Assembly (NCBI GenBank): GCA_905250125.1
Contig: CAJNOL010000245.1
Span: forward strand, 62,001 to 126,000
DNA: 64,000 nucleotides
Source of the DNA: Rotaria sordida
Lineage: Eukaryota; Rotifera; Eurotatoria; Philodinida; Philodinidae
Direction: 5' to 3'
Made by a program: the position numbers and the translations under genes. Of this stretch, positions 36,372 through 48,809 are shown in pieces (the first letter of the stretch is position 1; each line of letters opens with the position of its first letter). Below the pieces are notes generated by a model, which saw only the letters and a list, made by a program, of their open reading frames with translations, searched no databases and had not been told where the DNA came from.

Positions 36372-39251
36372 TTATGCATTTGGTTCTTCTATTGGTCTTC
36401 CTGGTGGTTTTTGTAACAGTTCTTCTAATGTTTCTTCTTCTGGTTCTTCTGGTATAATATACCGTCCACAGATTTGTGTCAATGATTGAAGTTTATCTTT
36501 ATCTTTTTGTGTTAATTGTTCCCATGTAAATCGCCAACGCCAATTTTCTTCATAATCTGGTGTAAATGCTCTGAAAAGATTATTTTTTGTAAAAAATAAA
36601 ATTCATAAAATCAATTATTTCAACATACGGATCATTCATTTGACAACCTTCTTCAAGATTAAGTACATCTTGAAATAGAATAATCGATGTATTAGCTACA
36701 CTAGCATGTACTGCTCGAATAAAATCCCAATTAATATTGCGTTTTAGTTCATCTTCATCTTTTTGTAAATATTTAATTACATTTGCTTTTTCTTTTTTCT
36801 TTGCATTATGACGAAACCATGCAACTATAAAATTTCGTGAAGACAAAAAAAAAAAGACAAGATATAATTAATAAAATAGAGAATTTTTTTTTTTATAGAT
36901 AAACATTACTTGTTGTATTATTATCATGAGTACCAGTATAAACAACACTATTTGGAGTATAATTATGTGGTAAATATATATTACCTCCATTAGTTCCAAA
37001 TCCAAATTGAAGAACACGCATACCAATAAGACCATATTTCTCACGAAGATCAAATACTTCTTGTGTTATAAAACCTAAATCTTCAACAATTAATGGTAAA
37101 TCATCACCAAGTGCTTTGGTCACTGCTGTAAGAAATTCATCACCTAAAAAAAAATTGATTCAATGAAAATCCGAGAAAATATAATTAGAAAACTTACCAC
37201 AAGCTATAACCCATGAACCTTTCTTTGGTGGTACAGGTTTTCCATCTGATCCCATTGGAATAGCCCTAAAAAGATAATATTTAATTCATTTCAAAGTTTT
37301 CGAGTATACACATAGAACCTATTGGTATTAAAAATATTACTCAAAAGTAAATATATCCTTTTTTTTTTAATGATTAACTTTAATTATTGTATTTCAAGTT
37401 TGTGTAGGAAGAATTGATTTCGATAAGTAGAGTACCAATTATATTAATGAGAGAACAGATCTATTTGTTGGATCATGTTATATTAGATCTCGATTCAAAT
37501 AGAGACATATACAAAAGTGATTGATGCTGATCACTAACCTCAATATTTCATTTTTTGATCAAACAGAATCATATTGACTAAATTCTTCCTTGCGGTATGG
37601 AGTGTTGCCTAGTAGCAAGTTCAGCAGCTCGATATCTTCCCTACAACTAATACTAGCTTTAGCTGCGGAAACAAAGCCAATCTGATGCAGAGTTCTTGAG
37701 CACTCCATGCACACTAACCACAAGAGCAAGTGTATGTCACAGCGTAGTCAGTATATTATCGAACGAGCAATCCGAGACAAAAACAGTCGTTAGTGACTTG
37801 TCGAGGGTTATTCCATGGCTAGTGATACTGAAATTTGAACATAGTATCCGGTGGATACCTGTCGAGCAATGTAAGCAGTCAACTATGAAGATCCTCGTTA
37901 ATATAGAAATTTCATGATGAAACCAATAATAGTTTATGCTCACGTATGCACGAGTTATTAAATCAATATCGAATTAAAAAATCATTAATCCACTTGGAAT
38001 GAAACTCATTTTGAAAAAATTAGAGAGGTAAATCTCACATTCGAATTGTTCTTGAGTAAAATCTGTTAGACTTTTGTTCTTTCATAAAAAAATCTATCTT
38101 ACCAATAAGCTTCTAAACCACGAAAATGATCAATACGAAGAACATCAACTGTTTCCAAAGATTTTTTCAAACGTTTTATCCACCAATCGAAATTTGTTTT
38201 ACGTAGAGTACCAGTCCAATCATAAATTCTAGAAAAAAGAAGCTAGAGATACTACAACTTTATTTTTTCACAATCAAGAACACCTACGGATTATTCCATA
38301 GTTGTCCGTTTACACTAAATGAATCAGGTGGAGCGCCTGAAATAAATCAAATTAAAATTTATCTTCATTATATTAAGAAATTTGCCTGATACTACTATTG
38401 GTAATGCAGTTTTTGGATTAAGTTGAAATAATGATTGATTTGCCCAAACATCAGCACTATCATAATCAACATAAACAGGCATATCTATAAATAAATTCTT
38501 TTCAAATATATAAGAATCAATAATTTTCTTAGAATGTTTTTTTTTTACCACCAAGAATGATAATTTCATGTTCATTAGCATATTGTTTTAATTGATTCCA
38601 TTGATGAAAAAAAATATATTGAAGAAATATATGTTCATCAATAATACTCGCATGTTCTTGTCGTTTTTGTTCTAAAGCTTCTTTATCACGTTGTTTTAAT
38701 TCTTTTGGCCATTTTGACCATGATTGATTATTTTGTTCAGATTTAATTGCCATATAAAGTGTATAATCATCAAGCCAATATTGTTCTTTTTTAATAAATG
38801 CATCAATTTCATTTTTTAATTTTTTTGGATTATTTTTATAATTTTTATATGCACGATTTAATATATCATATTTCCATTTCAATACTTTACGAATTTCAAT
38901 TTGATGACCAAATTTTGGTCGACTAGATTCAATATCTGATTGAACAAGTAGACCAGCATCAACTAATTTTTCTAAACTAATCAATATTGGATTACCAGCA
39001 AAAGCTGATGTACCAGAATATGGTGAAGGTTTTTCGCTGGCAGTTAAAGGTAGAATCTATATAATGGAAAAAAAAAATACAATATAATTTCTAAGTTTTA
39101 TTTTTTTTCTAACCTGCCAAATTTTTTGATTACATTCACATAAGAAATCAACAAATTTATATGCTTCTTGACCAATATCACCGATACCATTTGGTCCAGG
39201 AAGACTAATAATATGAAGAAGAATACCTGATGCACGATCAAGTTTTACCAT
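36372..39251 (-). CDS. malQ-like: 4-alpha-glucanotransferase (GH77, amylomaltase / DPE1 type)
   Basis: Nine exons, 5' to 3': 39251-39114, 39056-38549, 38484-38386, 38336-38288, 38228-38103, 37265-37198, 37143-36910, 36824-36629, 36570-36372; 538 aa, the usual length of the short bacterial/plastid form. GH77 enzymes transfer maltooligosaccharide units between glucans. The start MVKLDRASGILLH..SLPGPNGIGD is the family's N-terminal block. The catalytic triad is intact: nucleophile Asp298 in RIDHFRG, acid/base Glu350 in VEDLG, and Asp403 in GTHDNN. There is no signal or transit peptide, so it is presumably cytosolic. The third intron has a GC donor (GC-AG). GH77 is a bacterial/plant enzyme generally absent from animals, so horizontal acquisition is likely; host-like introns and codon use show it is resident, not contamination. 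Confidence 0.95.
37266..38102. other. 837-bp intron of the GH77 gene
   Basis: Intron with normal gtaag donor and ttttag acceptor (minus strand). Its middle (about 37560-37900) is more GC-rich than the exons and may be inserted foreign sequence, but no termini were identified. Confidence 0.4.
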
Positions 39252-40489
39252 TGTGGTAAATACAAAAGTAAAAATATAATGTAAAATTAATGAATCTAAA
39301 ACACAATAAATGTCTTGTATTTATATCCGAGACTATTGCTGCAATATTTTTTTCTTTTTTTATCTCGGGTCATATGAAATCAACTGATTTCATATGTTTC
39401 TTCTTTCTTCATATGAAAAAGTCGTGTGTACTCGACACGTGCTATACCATAAAAGAATAGCAAAAGAAACCATTATCGATTACATATGGCGATTCTTGAG
39501 TAATGCACTGAATAACCTATTGAGATTTTTATTGGATAAATTTTCACAAAAAAATTCTCAGTCTTTTCTTTTATTTCTATTTATCATTGTTTTTTCTACA
39601 AATTGGTTCAGTTTTTATATGAATACTCGTTCAAATCTAAGGCGATGATAAAAAATTATTTGTGAACAATAGCGAAAATTCATTACAGATTAAAAACGCT
39701 TAGTGTCGCTAGATGACGCCATCATTGTGATGTTTCCATATGAATGAAACACTAAATGGCGAAAAAAGTTCTATTTATAAATCATTTTTACCCGGTTCTT
39801 ATATATCTTCATCGAATTTGACTATCAATTGATTTGAATGTGAACCATTTCTTTCACTTCATAATAAATCATGTTTAACTTTTGTCGAAGCAATACAAGT
39901 ATTTGTTTGCTCTTGTCGATAGAGTCTTATGAACAAGTTGAAAGTGCATTTTCGTTAAAAATGATATTAAAAAAAACAAATTGATAAAATATTAGAAATA
40001 ATTCGATCAAAAAATATTATACTCTCTCTCACTATTATTGAATTTTTATGAAGAGTTTCTAATGATATTAGTATTACTAGAGACTTTTTAAGCCATATCA
40101 TCTATCGTTAAGTGCCTCAGCCAATTTAATTACAGGGTGGTCAAAAAATGTCGACTTCTCTCTGTAAATTGATGCTACCTATTTGAAGTACATACACAAA
40201 TAGTTGATTGAAATACACAGTCTTCTAGAAAATGCTTAAAACAAGTATCTGAAAAGACAATGATTCGAATTTCGCGTTAAAGTTATGATCGATTTATTGA
40301 TCATGATTTAGCGGCATGCGTTGTAACGGATCCTAATTTGTTTTAAAAATCGTTCTGATTCATTCTATTTTTTTCAATTTTCAGCAGTCTTGTGAAAGAG
40401 CATCCAAAATCCCAGTAATCCAAAATTATTCGCCAGAACTCACTGCAATGCATATTAAGCAGCCTATATCTTACATTTTTGCAAAAATA
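39252..40489. other. Upstream region of the GH77 gene
   Basis: No gene. It contains a solitary mariner-like end: TA then CAGGGTGGTCAAAAAATGTCGAC from 40132. I could not find its partner terminus nearby. Confidence 0.4.
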
Positions 40490-41765
40490 AAAATACTCGT
40501 ATAGTGCTTAAGTTATTAAAATCAATTGAAACATTGTTTTTCGGTAGAATTCGAGAAGCTTTACGAAAATATGAACATGAAAACAAATAAATTCTAATTC
40601 TCTATCCTATCAAATCCTAACGAAAATTAAAGAGAATAAGCAAAATCTAGCATATTTTTGATTGGAAAAAGGTACACTTAATTTCGAATAACCATAGTCA
40701 ATCGATTGTTTTATTTGTTCATACACGCCAGAAGAGTTGTTAACATATTCACTATATAGCACTACTACTAACTTGAAAAAAAACCTAAGAACATGCAAGC
40801 TCATTTCATATTGATATGTGTTTTTATCTTATTGGCTACTAAAGTAGGCAAGAATCTACGTATCCCTCCTGAAATATGTTTTACCTCCATTGAACAAATT
40901 CATTCATCAATGTTAATGGCTAATATCAAGCTGTTATTATAGATTTGTAAGTCAGTTTGGTCAGGAGTGTTCATTTAGGTTCAACGATTTTCTTACGATA
41001 TAATCTTCAGACATTCTAAAAATTTACGTCTCGAGATTAGAGAGCTGCGGGTTCATGTTTTTTTGGATCCGGACCCGGGGATCGAAAAAACTAAATTCTC
41101 AGATCCGGACCCGGCCGGGTCTAGACCCGATCCTCTTTTCACCAATATCTGACACCCTATGTGTACATGAACAAAAAAGGGAACACAATTTTAGCTCTTT
41201 ATTGGCGACTTTAAAGATCAAATGAGTATAAAATTATTTCTGACTGTTTCTTTTTCAATTTTGTTAACTTCAATTGTTATTGTTATATATTTCCATTCAT
41301 AACTTAATGCAGACCGGGTCTGACTTTCCTCTTAGGTTTAGACCCGGACCCGGGAAAAGCTAAATTTTCAGACCCGGACCCGGACCCGGTTGGATCCGGG
41401 TCCGGGTCCCGTTGGATCCGAGTCCGGATCTGGAAGGACCCGCAGCTCTCTACTCGAGATACAATGTTATATAGTGAATCTGCAAATAATTCCTCTGGCT
41501 TTCATGAATGCACGCAACAGTCGATTGACTATAGTTATTCTACGTTAAATATACCTCTCTCTAGTGTAAAATACGCTAGACTTTTATTTGTCTATGCGAT
41601 TTTCCTCAAGTTTTTGAGTGTAAAGAGGACCAGAATTTATTTCTTTTTATGTTCATAATCTCGTAGAGCTTGTCAAATTCTACCGGATCCTATATGAATA
41701 TCTAGTAAAAAGATGCAGAAAACAATTTTTCAATTGATTTTAATAATTCGAACACTACACGTAAA
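40490..41765. mobile_element. Inverted-repeat element interrupted by an hAT insertion
   Basis: Arms near 40490-40790 and 41465-41765 are inverted copies of one another (shared landmarks ATTAAAATCAATTGAAA, GGTAGAATT, AACATATTCACTATATAG or complements). They account for matching short reading frames on opposite strands, so those frames are not genes. The spacer holds a complete younger hAT-like insertion at 41038-41452. Confidence 0.7.
41030..41460. mobile_element. hAT-like MITE with perfect 8-bp TSD
   Basis: CTCGAGAT at 41030-41037 and 41453-41460 flanks a 415-bp element whose ends are exact inverses, TAGAGAGCTGCGGG. Subterminal regions are arrays of the hexamer GGACCC / GGGTCC in many variants, strikingly GC-rich for this locus; the core is AT-rich. 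No ORF. It sits in the spacer of the older inverted-repeat element. Confidence 0.88.
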
Positions 41766-42319
41766 ATGAACCAGGATCAAGTGTTCGATCTGTGTAACTC
41801 TTCTTCGTAGAACTGTTAAACAAACTTTACCTTGTGCGGCTTCATAGTTCGGTATGTTGTTGTTTATGATAATGAGCAAGCTTGTGCAATAGACCGAATA
41901 CTTGATCGTCAGTGGCAATTACCCTTAAATTTCACAATAACAATGTTAAACATATATTTCAAATAAATCGGGATAAAATATATATTAACATCTGTTTAGT
42001 ATCTATGATCTAATATTGTTATTATATCTTTTAATTGTCTATTTTGTGATATGCAAGCAAAATATGTCGGTGATAATGCTATAAATAAATGGGAGGAATA
42101 TATTGACTGAGCATTCTTGGTATATCGAAAAAGACAATATAATAAAAGAGTTTGAAAGAAGCGTTTTATATCGTACATGGTGTAGAACTAAAATTATGTG
42201 GTGATGAATTAGTACCTATTTGTAATAATAATAATAATAAGTCATTGATTGATGCAGTTAGTTGCAATTTGGAATAAATAAAGGAAAGAAGTGCTATGAA
42301 ATCATTTGTTGAAAATATG

Positions 42320-43055
42320 GAGGGAGTGCTAATCGATCGAAAGGTAAAAGATCGAAGGAAAAAATTTCGACAAAAAAAAGCCCGAAAAAAAAACATTGAA
42401 TGAGCAAAATCTCGAAATGCAGAATGTCGAACTACAAAATCTCGAAAGGTAAAATATCGAATATGGAAAATCTCGAAAGTTCATAAAACAATCAATAAGA
42501 GTAGATTTCTACTGGAAACCATCTTTCATTACAAAGGTCCCAGCCGAACTCCATTGACTGATGAGTCACATTTTTTCAAGTGTCAGTGCCGGTTTGAATG
42601 TATTTTCGACCATCAGCGAGTTTGGGTGTCGGTCTTGATAATAGCAGGCTTGAATGTGAGCTGTTAGTTTACTCACATCCAATAATCATGCTCGATACCG
42701 ACATCCATACCCTAATCGTCAAGATCTCAAAATGCGGAAGTTGATTCGTAAGGAAGTCTTCCAAGTTTATCGTTACTTGTCAAAAGAATATGAAAGGGAA
42801 GATGCGATTTTCAAAACACTGCCGAACTTTTTCTTATGATCATGTTACTTGCCAGTTTTCTTTTGTGTTAATTTTACTCTCTATATCTGAAGCTGTATAA
42901 CACCGCATCATAGTCGATGATGTATACGTATCCTTTTCATTTCTACATTTTTATCTTTCTTCAACAAACTTATGATTAATAAACCATGTATCTAACAATT
43001 ACACTTTCGAGATTTTCGAGATTTTACCTTTCGATCTTTTTCATTTCGGACAATT
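42320..43055. mobile_element. Foldback-type element with TCTCGAAA arrays
   Basis: The left side (42330-42480) holds several variants of AAAATCTCGAAAGGTAAAA; the right side (about 43003-43055) holds the complement (TTTTCGAGATTTTACCTTTCGATC). The interior, about 550 bases, has balanced base composition and no long ORF. Ends and target duplication were not resolved. Confidence 0.5.
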
Positions 43056-44534
43056 AACACTGATTCGAAGAAGCCACAATCTAAAACTTAATCGATCCAA
43101 AACAAATGAAGAAAGACAACAGACAATTTCTAACTCTTAAGACATTATCAAAAAATAAAACTTCAAGTTTTGTTTGGCACGCTTGGACGAACTTTTCGAT
43201 GTTTTAATAATAAACCTCACGGATCTTATAAGCTATCAGAGCCCTAATTCGAAAAACTTGGTCTTCGATTAACTGACCAAGTTGCAAATTTTGATTCGAT
43301 TGGAAAAAATAGATGTTATCATTTCTATTTGTTTGCTTAGTTTCGTCGTGAAAGCTTCGTCGCAAGATCGAGTGGTAATATTGCGTTATTGAAAATAGTG
43401 CGAATATACATTAGAGAGGAGTTTGGCAGAGTCATTCATTTTTCATCGATGTATTTTTGTTTTTGAGTTTAATTAATGAAAGATGATATTATAATTTCTC
43501 ATAGTCGAGTTAATATAACTCGTTCACGATGAGTGTTGTCGTATAAGACAGTGCATAGCGTTATACTGAACTTCAGACGAAGACCGATTAAAAGAGACAT
43601 GTAAAAAATACAGCAACTTTTTTTTCCGGTGATTTAATTGACTACACTTGAATATAAGGGTGCAATATTTCTTTGTACTATGAAAGTCTAGTGTTATTAA
43701 ATGTCAATTGTTATCATTTTGACCCACACCCAACCGATCAGCCAAATTCGACATGATGCTCTTGTCGATATACACAAATCGTGTAAGTCTAAGTCACAAT
43801 AACAACAATTTATTCATTTCCTTAATGAAAATATCTATCGCTTAGCTTTTAACAAAATTAAATTCGTCATTATTACTACGACAGAGCTATGCGACCTAAA
43901 GAATTCGAGAAAGAAACACTCACGGTTGAAAATTGTTCAGAAGCGTTACCATTTAGAATAGAAATGTAATTTGATCTAGACTTTTGTAGACATGAGATTA
44001 TGAGTTATAATATATACATAATTCATTCGAAATATGAGTCACGAGAAAAAACATATTAATCTGTTTGTTGATTAATTTTGACACTCACGGTACGCAGTTT
44101 GTGAATGACTATCATACAGATAATATCATAGTATAATAGTAATAGTAAGATAGGTTTTATCATTTATAATTCTGCTTCGAAAAACGTGTCGCTAGTCTAC
44201 AGAAATGAGCAAGTAAGAATTAGACGGAATTCGTAGAGTTCTCATTTTAGTAAACATAGTCCATATTTTACACACTAGACAAATCACATGCATGAATTTA
44301 TTTTATTAAATAAACAATCATCTTTTTGGAAAAACTCATTTTAATAAATATTAGCATAGGAAGAAAGCATTTTTTATTACGAAAAAAAGTGATATTTACC
44401 GATAGGTGTCAGGTATGCAGAACTAATATCGAACTAAACAAAGATCAGATGACAAGAAAAATAATAATAATAATAAACAAAACAAAAAGTTATATTTCAT
44501 TACTTTATTTTATAGATTTCAAATCTTGATCAAA
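43056..44534. other. Spacer upstream of LSM14
   Basis: No gene or clear repeat recognised; presumably includes the LSM14 promoter. Confidence 0.4.
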
Positions 44535-47524
44535 ATGTCGCGTGATTTCATCGGTAGTAAAATTGCAATTATTACTAAATCTCAATGTCGATATATTGGA
44601 ACAATTATTGGTAAATTTTAAATAATATTTATTCTTCTTATTGAAAATATCTACTTGGTTTGTTTTTTAATTAAGGAATTGATGCACAGACATCATCAAT
44701 ACTTCTTGGCAATGTCAAAAGTTTTGGAACAGAAAATCGTCTAGGACATTTAACAAATACTCATATGACTAGTACAATATTACCAATAATGCAATTTGCT
44801 AATAGTGATATTGAAGATTTAAAAATTGTTAATGATGATCAAACACAAGAAATTTTACAACAACAATCATGTTCAATACCTGTTTCATCATCAACATTAT
44901 CATCATCTCAACAACCATCAATTCATGATGATCCAGCTATTGTATCAGCTGTTATTAGTTCATCATATAAGGATAATAAATCGAATTCAACAGTAACTAG
45001 TCGATTAATGCAGAATTTTCGTCATATGACATTATCCGATGAAAAATTGACAATACAACCGAAAACTGAAGGTACAGAAATTTCATAAAATTACACAGAG
45101 ATAGAGAAAAACAAACATAAAATAGTTATGATGAAGGATTCGAAATAATATCTTTCTATATCTAGAAAGTATTATTACTGTGTAGTTACCTTTCATAAAA
45201 TTTTATCCTATCATAGACGTTTAAATGAGTTAAATTTTGTTGTTGACATACCGGGTGTCCAAAAAGTCATGTTCACTTAAAAAAATTGAATATCTCCGCT
45301 ACGGCTCGAGCTAACGAGCTGATTCTTTTACCAATGATAAAGGCATGTTCAAGCTTTATATTCATAAAGACATGCCTAGAGAGATCCTTTGTTAAGTATA
45401 TTGTTTTCTATTCGATATACGAAAAAGTAAAATTATTTTGTTGAGGTCATTAGTGGTACTTTATAACGGCTCTCTCTAATCTTGTCCGCATGGATTTAAA
45501 ATGTGAACATGCTTCTATTATTGGTAAAAAAATCGGCTCGTTTGCTCGAGCCGTAGCGGAGATATTTAATTTTTTCTTGGTATCGTGATTTTTGGACTAT
45601 ATACAGGGTGATCCAAAAATCAGTTTGCCAAAATAAAAATTGAATATCTCCATTACGGCTAGAGCAAACGAGCTGATTTTTTTACCAATAATAGAGGCAT
45701 GTTCAGGCTTCATATCCATAAAGACATGCCGAGAGAAATCCTCCGTTAAGTATACTGCTTTTTTTTTCTATCTGTAAAAAAGTACATCTTTCTTATTGAG
45801 GTCAATAGTGATATTTAACAAAGGATCTCCCTAGACATGTCTTTATGGATATAAACTTGGCGCATGCTTCTATCACTGATAAAAAAATCAGCACGTTTGC
45901 TCGAATCGTAATGGAGATATTCAATGTTCTTAAGTGAACATGACTTTTGGGACACCCTGTATTTATACTATTATTTAATGTAGTCTATTAAATGTTACAC
46001 AATGGTAATAAAGAAGGATGACATTAAAAAAAATAGAGAAATCAAATTAGCAAAAAATCGTTTTTCTTAAAAGAATGTTCTTTTATTCTACTTTTCATAG
46101 GACTTCCAGTACTTTGGTTCTCCTAAGTGAAAGCAGCGAGATATTTCAAGGAGAAAAAAAAGCTCAGTCATAAGAAATGAATTATGACTGTTTACAGAAG
46201 CATTTCAGGTCATTTTGACCCGTGCGTCGAAAATTCTGAGTTTATGATAACTTTTGCTCTACTAATCAAAATCTATCTATCCGGCAAAGGAGGGTGATGC
46301 CTTTAACGAAGTAAACATGTAATGGGTATTTTTTTTTATAGAAATTTTAATTGGCAAGTCAAAAGAAAAAAATTTTCTTTGATTGTCAATAAAATAAAAT
46401 GAGACTTATTCTGTTTGAGTTAACTCTTCCTTAACTAGTACTATATCAATATGTGAATTAGAAGATTTTAGTTAGTTGATGCGAAATTATTTCTTTTACT
46501 GAACAATTCATAAAATACTTATTAACTATCCTAAACTTAATAAGAAATGAAACTAACTTATACTAATAATTCTAATTGAATTTAATTTTCTTTTTATCGT
46601 TTTATAGAATCTCATATACGTTCAAATTCCGGTGAATTAAATTCACCTTGGTCATTACTTTCTTCATCGAAATTGGAAGATAATAATAATTCAAAACCAT
46701 CATCTCAACAATGTTCAGACAATAAAAGCAAATTTTTTGATAATTTTATATCAGATAGTAACAATAATACAAATCGATTTCAATCCAATCGTTCTCATCA
46801 ACGTTTATCAAATACTCATTCAACTCAAACATTACGTGAAAATGATGGTCATTATAATCGACAATATGATAATGATGGTCATTATAATCGACAATATGAT
46901 AATAATGGATTACCTGTACGACAACCATTTTATTCCAATGATGATCCTTATCCTCAAAAACAACAACAAAAACAAAATCATTATCAGAATGATAATATTC
47001 AACAGAAACAAAGATATTTTTATAATAATCATCGTACAAAAAAATTTAATCAACAACAATATATAGGTGGTAATCGTAGTAATGGAAATCGTGAAACATT
47101 TCAAGATAATCCAAATGATTATGATAATGATTTTGATTTTGAAACAAGTAATCGTAAATTTAATAAATTAACAACTGAAGATGAATTTAAACATGGAAAT
47201 GATTTAATAACAAATCAACCTATACAATTACAAATTGATAACAATTCAATAGATGATTATCAACCTATATATGATAAAAAGAAATCTTTTTTTGATAATC
47301 TTATTGGAACAGAACAGTCAGATGTACCAATATCATATAATTATAATCGTTCAAAAAATCAAGATACATTTAACAATGATAATTATCAACATTATAATAA
47401 TCGATCGAATGGTAATGGTTATCGACAATCAAATAATAATTATCGACAACATCAACATGGAAATGAAGGTTTTCATTATAAACAACATAACAACAATAAA
47501 AATGGATATCATTATCGATATTAA
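44535..47524 (+). CDS. lsm14: LSM14 / RAP55-like mRNP protein
   Basis: Three exons, 44535-44610, 44676-45071 and 46608-47524; 462 aa. The Lsm14-type domain spans residues 1-80: FIGSKIAIITK, RYIGTIIGID, VKSFGTE, then FANSDIEDLKI. The FDF motif (DFDFETSNRKFNK) is near residues 332-345 and the FFD box (YDKKKSFFDNL) near 379-390, in the family order. Known LSM14/Tral/Scd6 proteins bind DDX6, 4E-T or eIF4E in P-bodies and repress translation. An FFD-like segment (KSKFFDNFISD) also occurs earlier, near residue 200. The C-terminus is Asn/Tyr/Arg-rich; I see no clear TFG box. The 1536-bp second intron carries a mariner-like MITE. Confidence 0.93.
45249..45961. mobile_element. Tc1/mariner-like MITE, double unit, in LSM14 intron
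   Basis: Flanked by TA on both sides (45249-45250, 45960-45961). The left end is CCGGGTGTCCAAAAAGTCATG; the right end is the inverse of CAGGGTGTCCCAAAAGTCATG. Internally there are two head-to-tail units (about 45251-45600 and 45606-45959); the second begins TACAGGGTGATCCAAAAATC. Each unit is itself palindromic, with AATATCTCC..ACGGCT.GAGC motifs at both sides. Same family as 60732-61295. Confidence 0.8.
46841..46900 (+). repeat. Exact 30-bp tandem duplication in LSM14
   Basis: Two identical 30-bp units (46841-46870, 46871-46900) encode the decapeptide NDGHYNRQYD twice in the disordered region. Identity at all 30 positions suggests a recent slippage event. Confidence 0.9.
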
Positions 47525-48809
47525 TCATTCCTCTTTTTTTTTTGATTGTATCTCATGTTCAAAGAAGAAAAAAAACAGATGTTTTTTTTTTTTAAACTAA
47601 TGATCTCTTTTGATTTTCATTCCGTTTGTTTCTTTTGTATAGATCTTCTCTCTCTTTTCTATATCCTTTAGTGAGAGTGTGATCTTATGTTTCGTTCTGT
47701 TTTCTTTGTTTCTGGCAATAAGAAAAACTAGGTATGTATGTGTACAGGTCGTCGCGCCCATGACAGATATATTGCCGATTGACATTTTTTTTTTTGTAGT
47801 TTCATCTCTATTGTTTGTTTATTCATTTATTTCTACTTCTTTTTTTCTCTAAACCAACCATGTAAACACACACACACACACACATGGATTTTTGTTGGCT
47901 TTTTTAACTTGAAAAGACATATTCTTCGTTTTTGAAAACATCAAAGAAAGTTTGTATTCTATTAATCATCATTATTGTTCTAGTTTGTCTTTTCTATTTG
48001 TGCATTTTTTTTCACAGGTGTATATGTGTGTGTGTATGATTAAGAGAAACAAATCTTGCACAATGCAACCTACTCAGGTGAATTAGAAGCCTTGGCAAGA
48101 AAGACAAAAAAAGGATCATAATAAAACAAAAAAATAGTCATATGCATCATTCAACATACAAAAAAAAATCTAATTACTTTCTTCTATATAACGATAGTAA
48201 AAAATCGATTAATTTTGTTCAAATAAACGTTACATTTCTATATAAACATAAAATATACAGTAATCAATCTAATATATGATGACAATTCAATAGAATAATG
48301 GACTAGCGAAACCTTAAGAATGTATTGTACATAAAAGACAATATATAGATAAGAACATTATGAATATAAATGTGCTATATAAAAAGAAAAAGAAATAATA
48401 TCAAGGAAATCACACTACATAATTGCTATACCTTGTACACAACAAAATATATCTTTACATGAAGAATATGTCATACAGTAATCCTAAAAAAGAAAAGTTT
48501 TTCTTTTCTGACAATAGTTTTTTCGTGTACTCCATCGCAGGAGATTATAATTTGGAAAATTTTTCATTTATGAAAATGAATAGTGACATCTTATATTTGG
48601 CATGAACTTGAAATACATATATATCATGTATTATACTTTAATAAGGTTTTTAATTTCATGTAGAGGAAATTGGTGTGTTTGATGTTCTTATTTAGCTCTT
48701 TAAGTATTATGACTCTGTCCGTGAGAGAAATTACTACAAGTTTTTATATTTAAAATACTCATAGTACAATATTAATATTTTCATCAAAACTATTTTGAAA
48801 TTCAGAAAA
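47525..48809. other. LSM14 3' flank
   Basis: Probably a long 3' UTR at first: T-rich tracts, a (CA)n run at 47865-47884 and a TGTACATA (48326-48333) that would fit a Pumilio site. No gene seen. Confidence 0.5.

Noticed and set aside
40610..41658. Two similar short proteins on opposite strands (NNSSG..QQSIDY pattern)
   Set aside because: They are the same sequence in the two arms of an inverted-repeat element, not genes.
46737..47104. ORFs overlapping LSM14 exon 3 in other frames
   Set aside because: Ile/Asn-rich shadows of the AAT/GAT-rich LSM14 coding frame.
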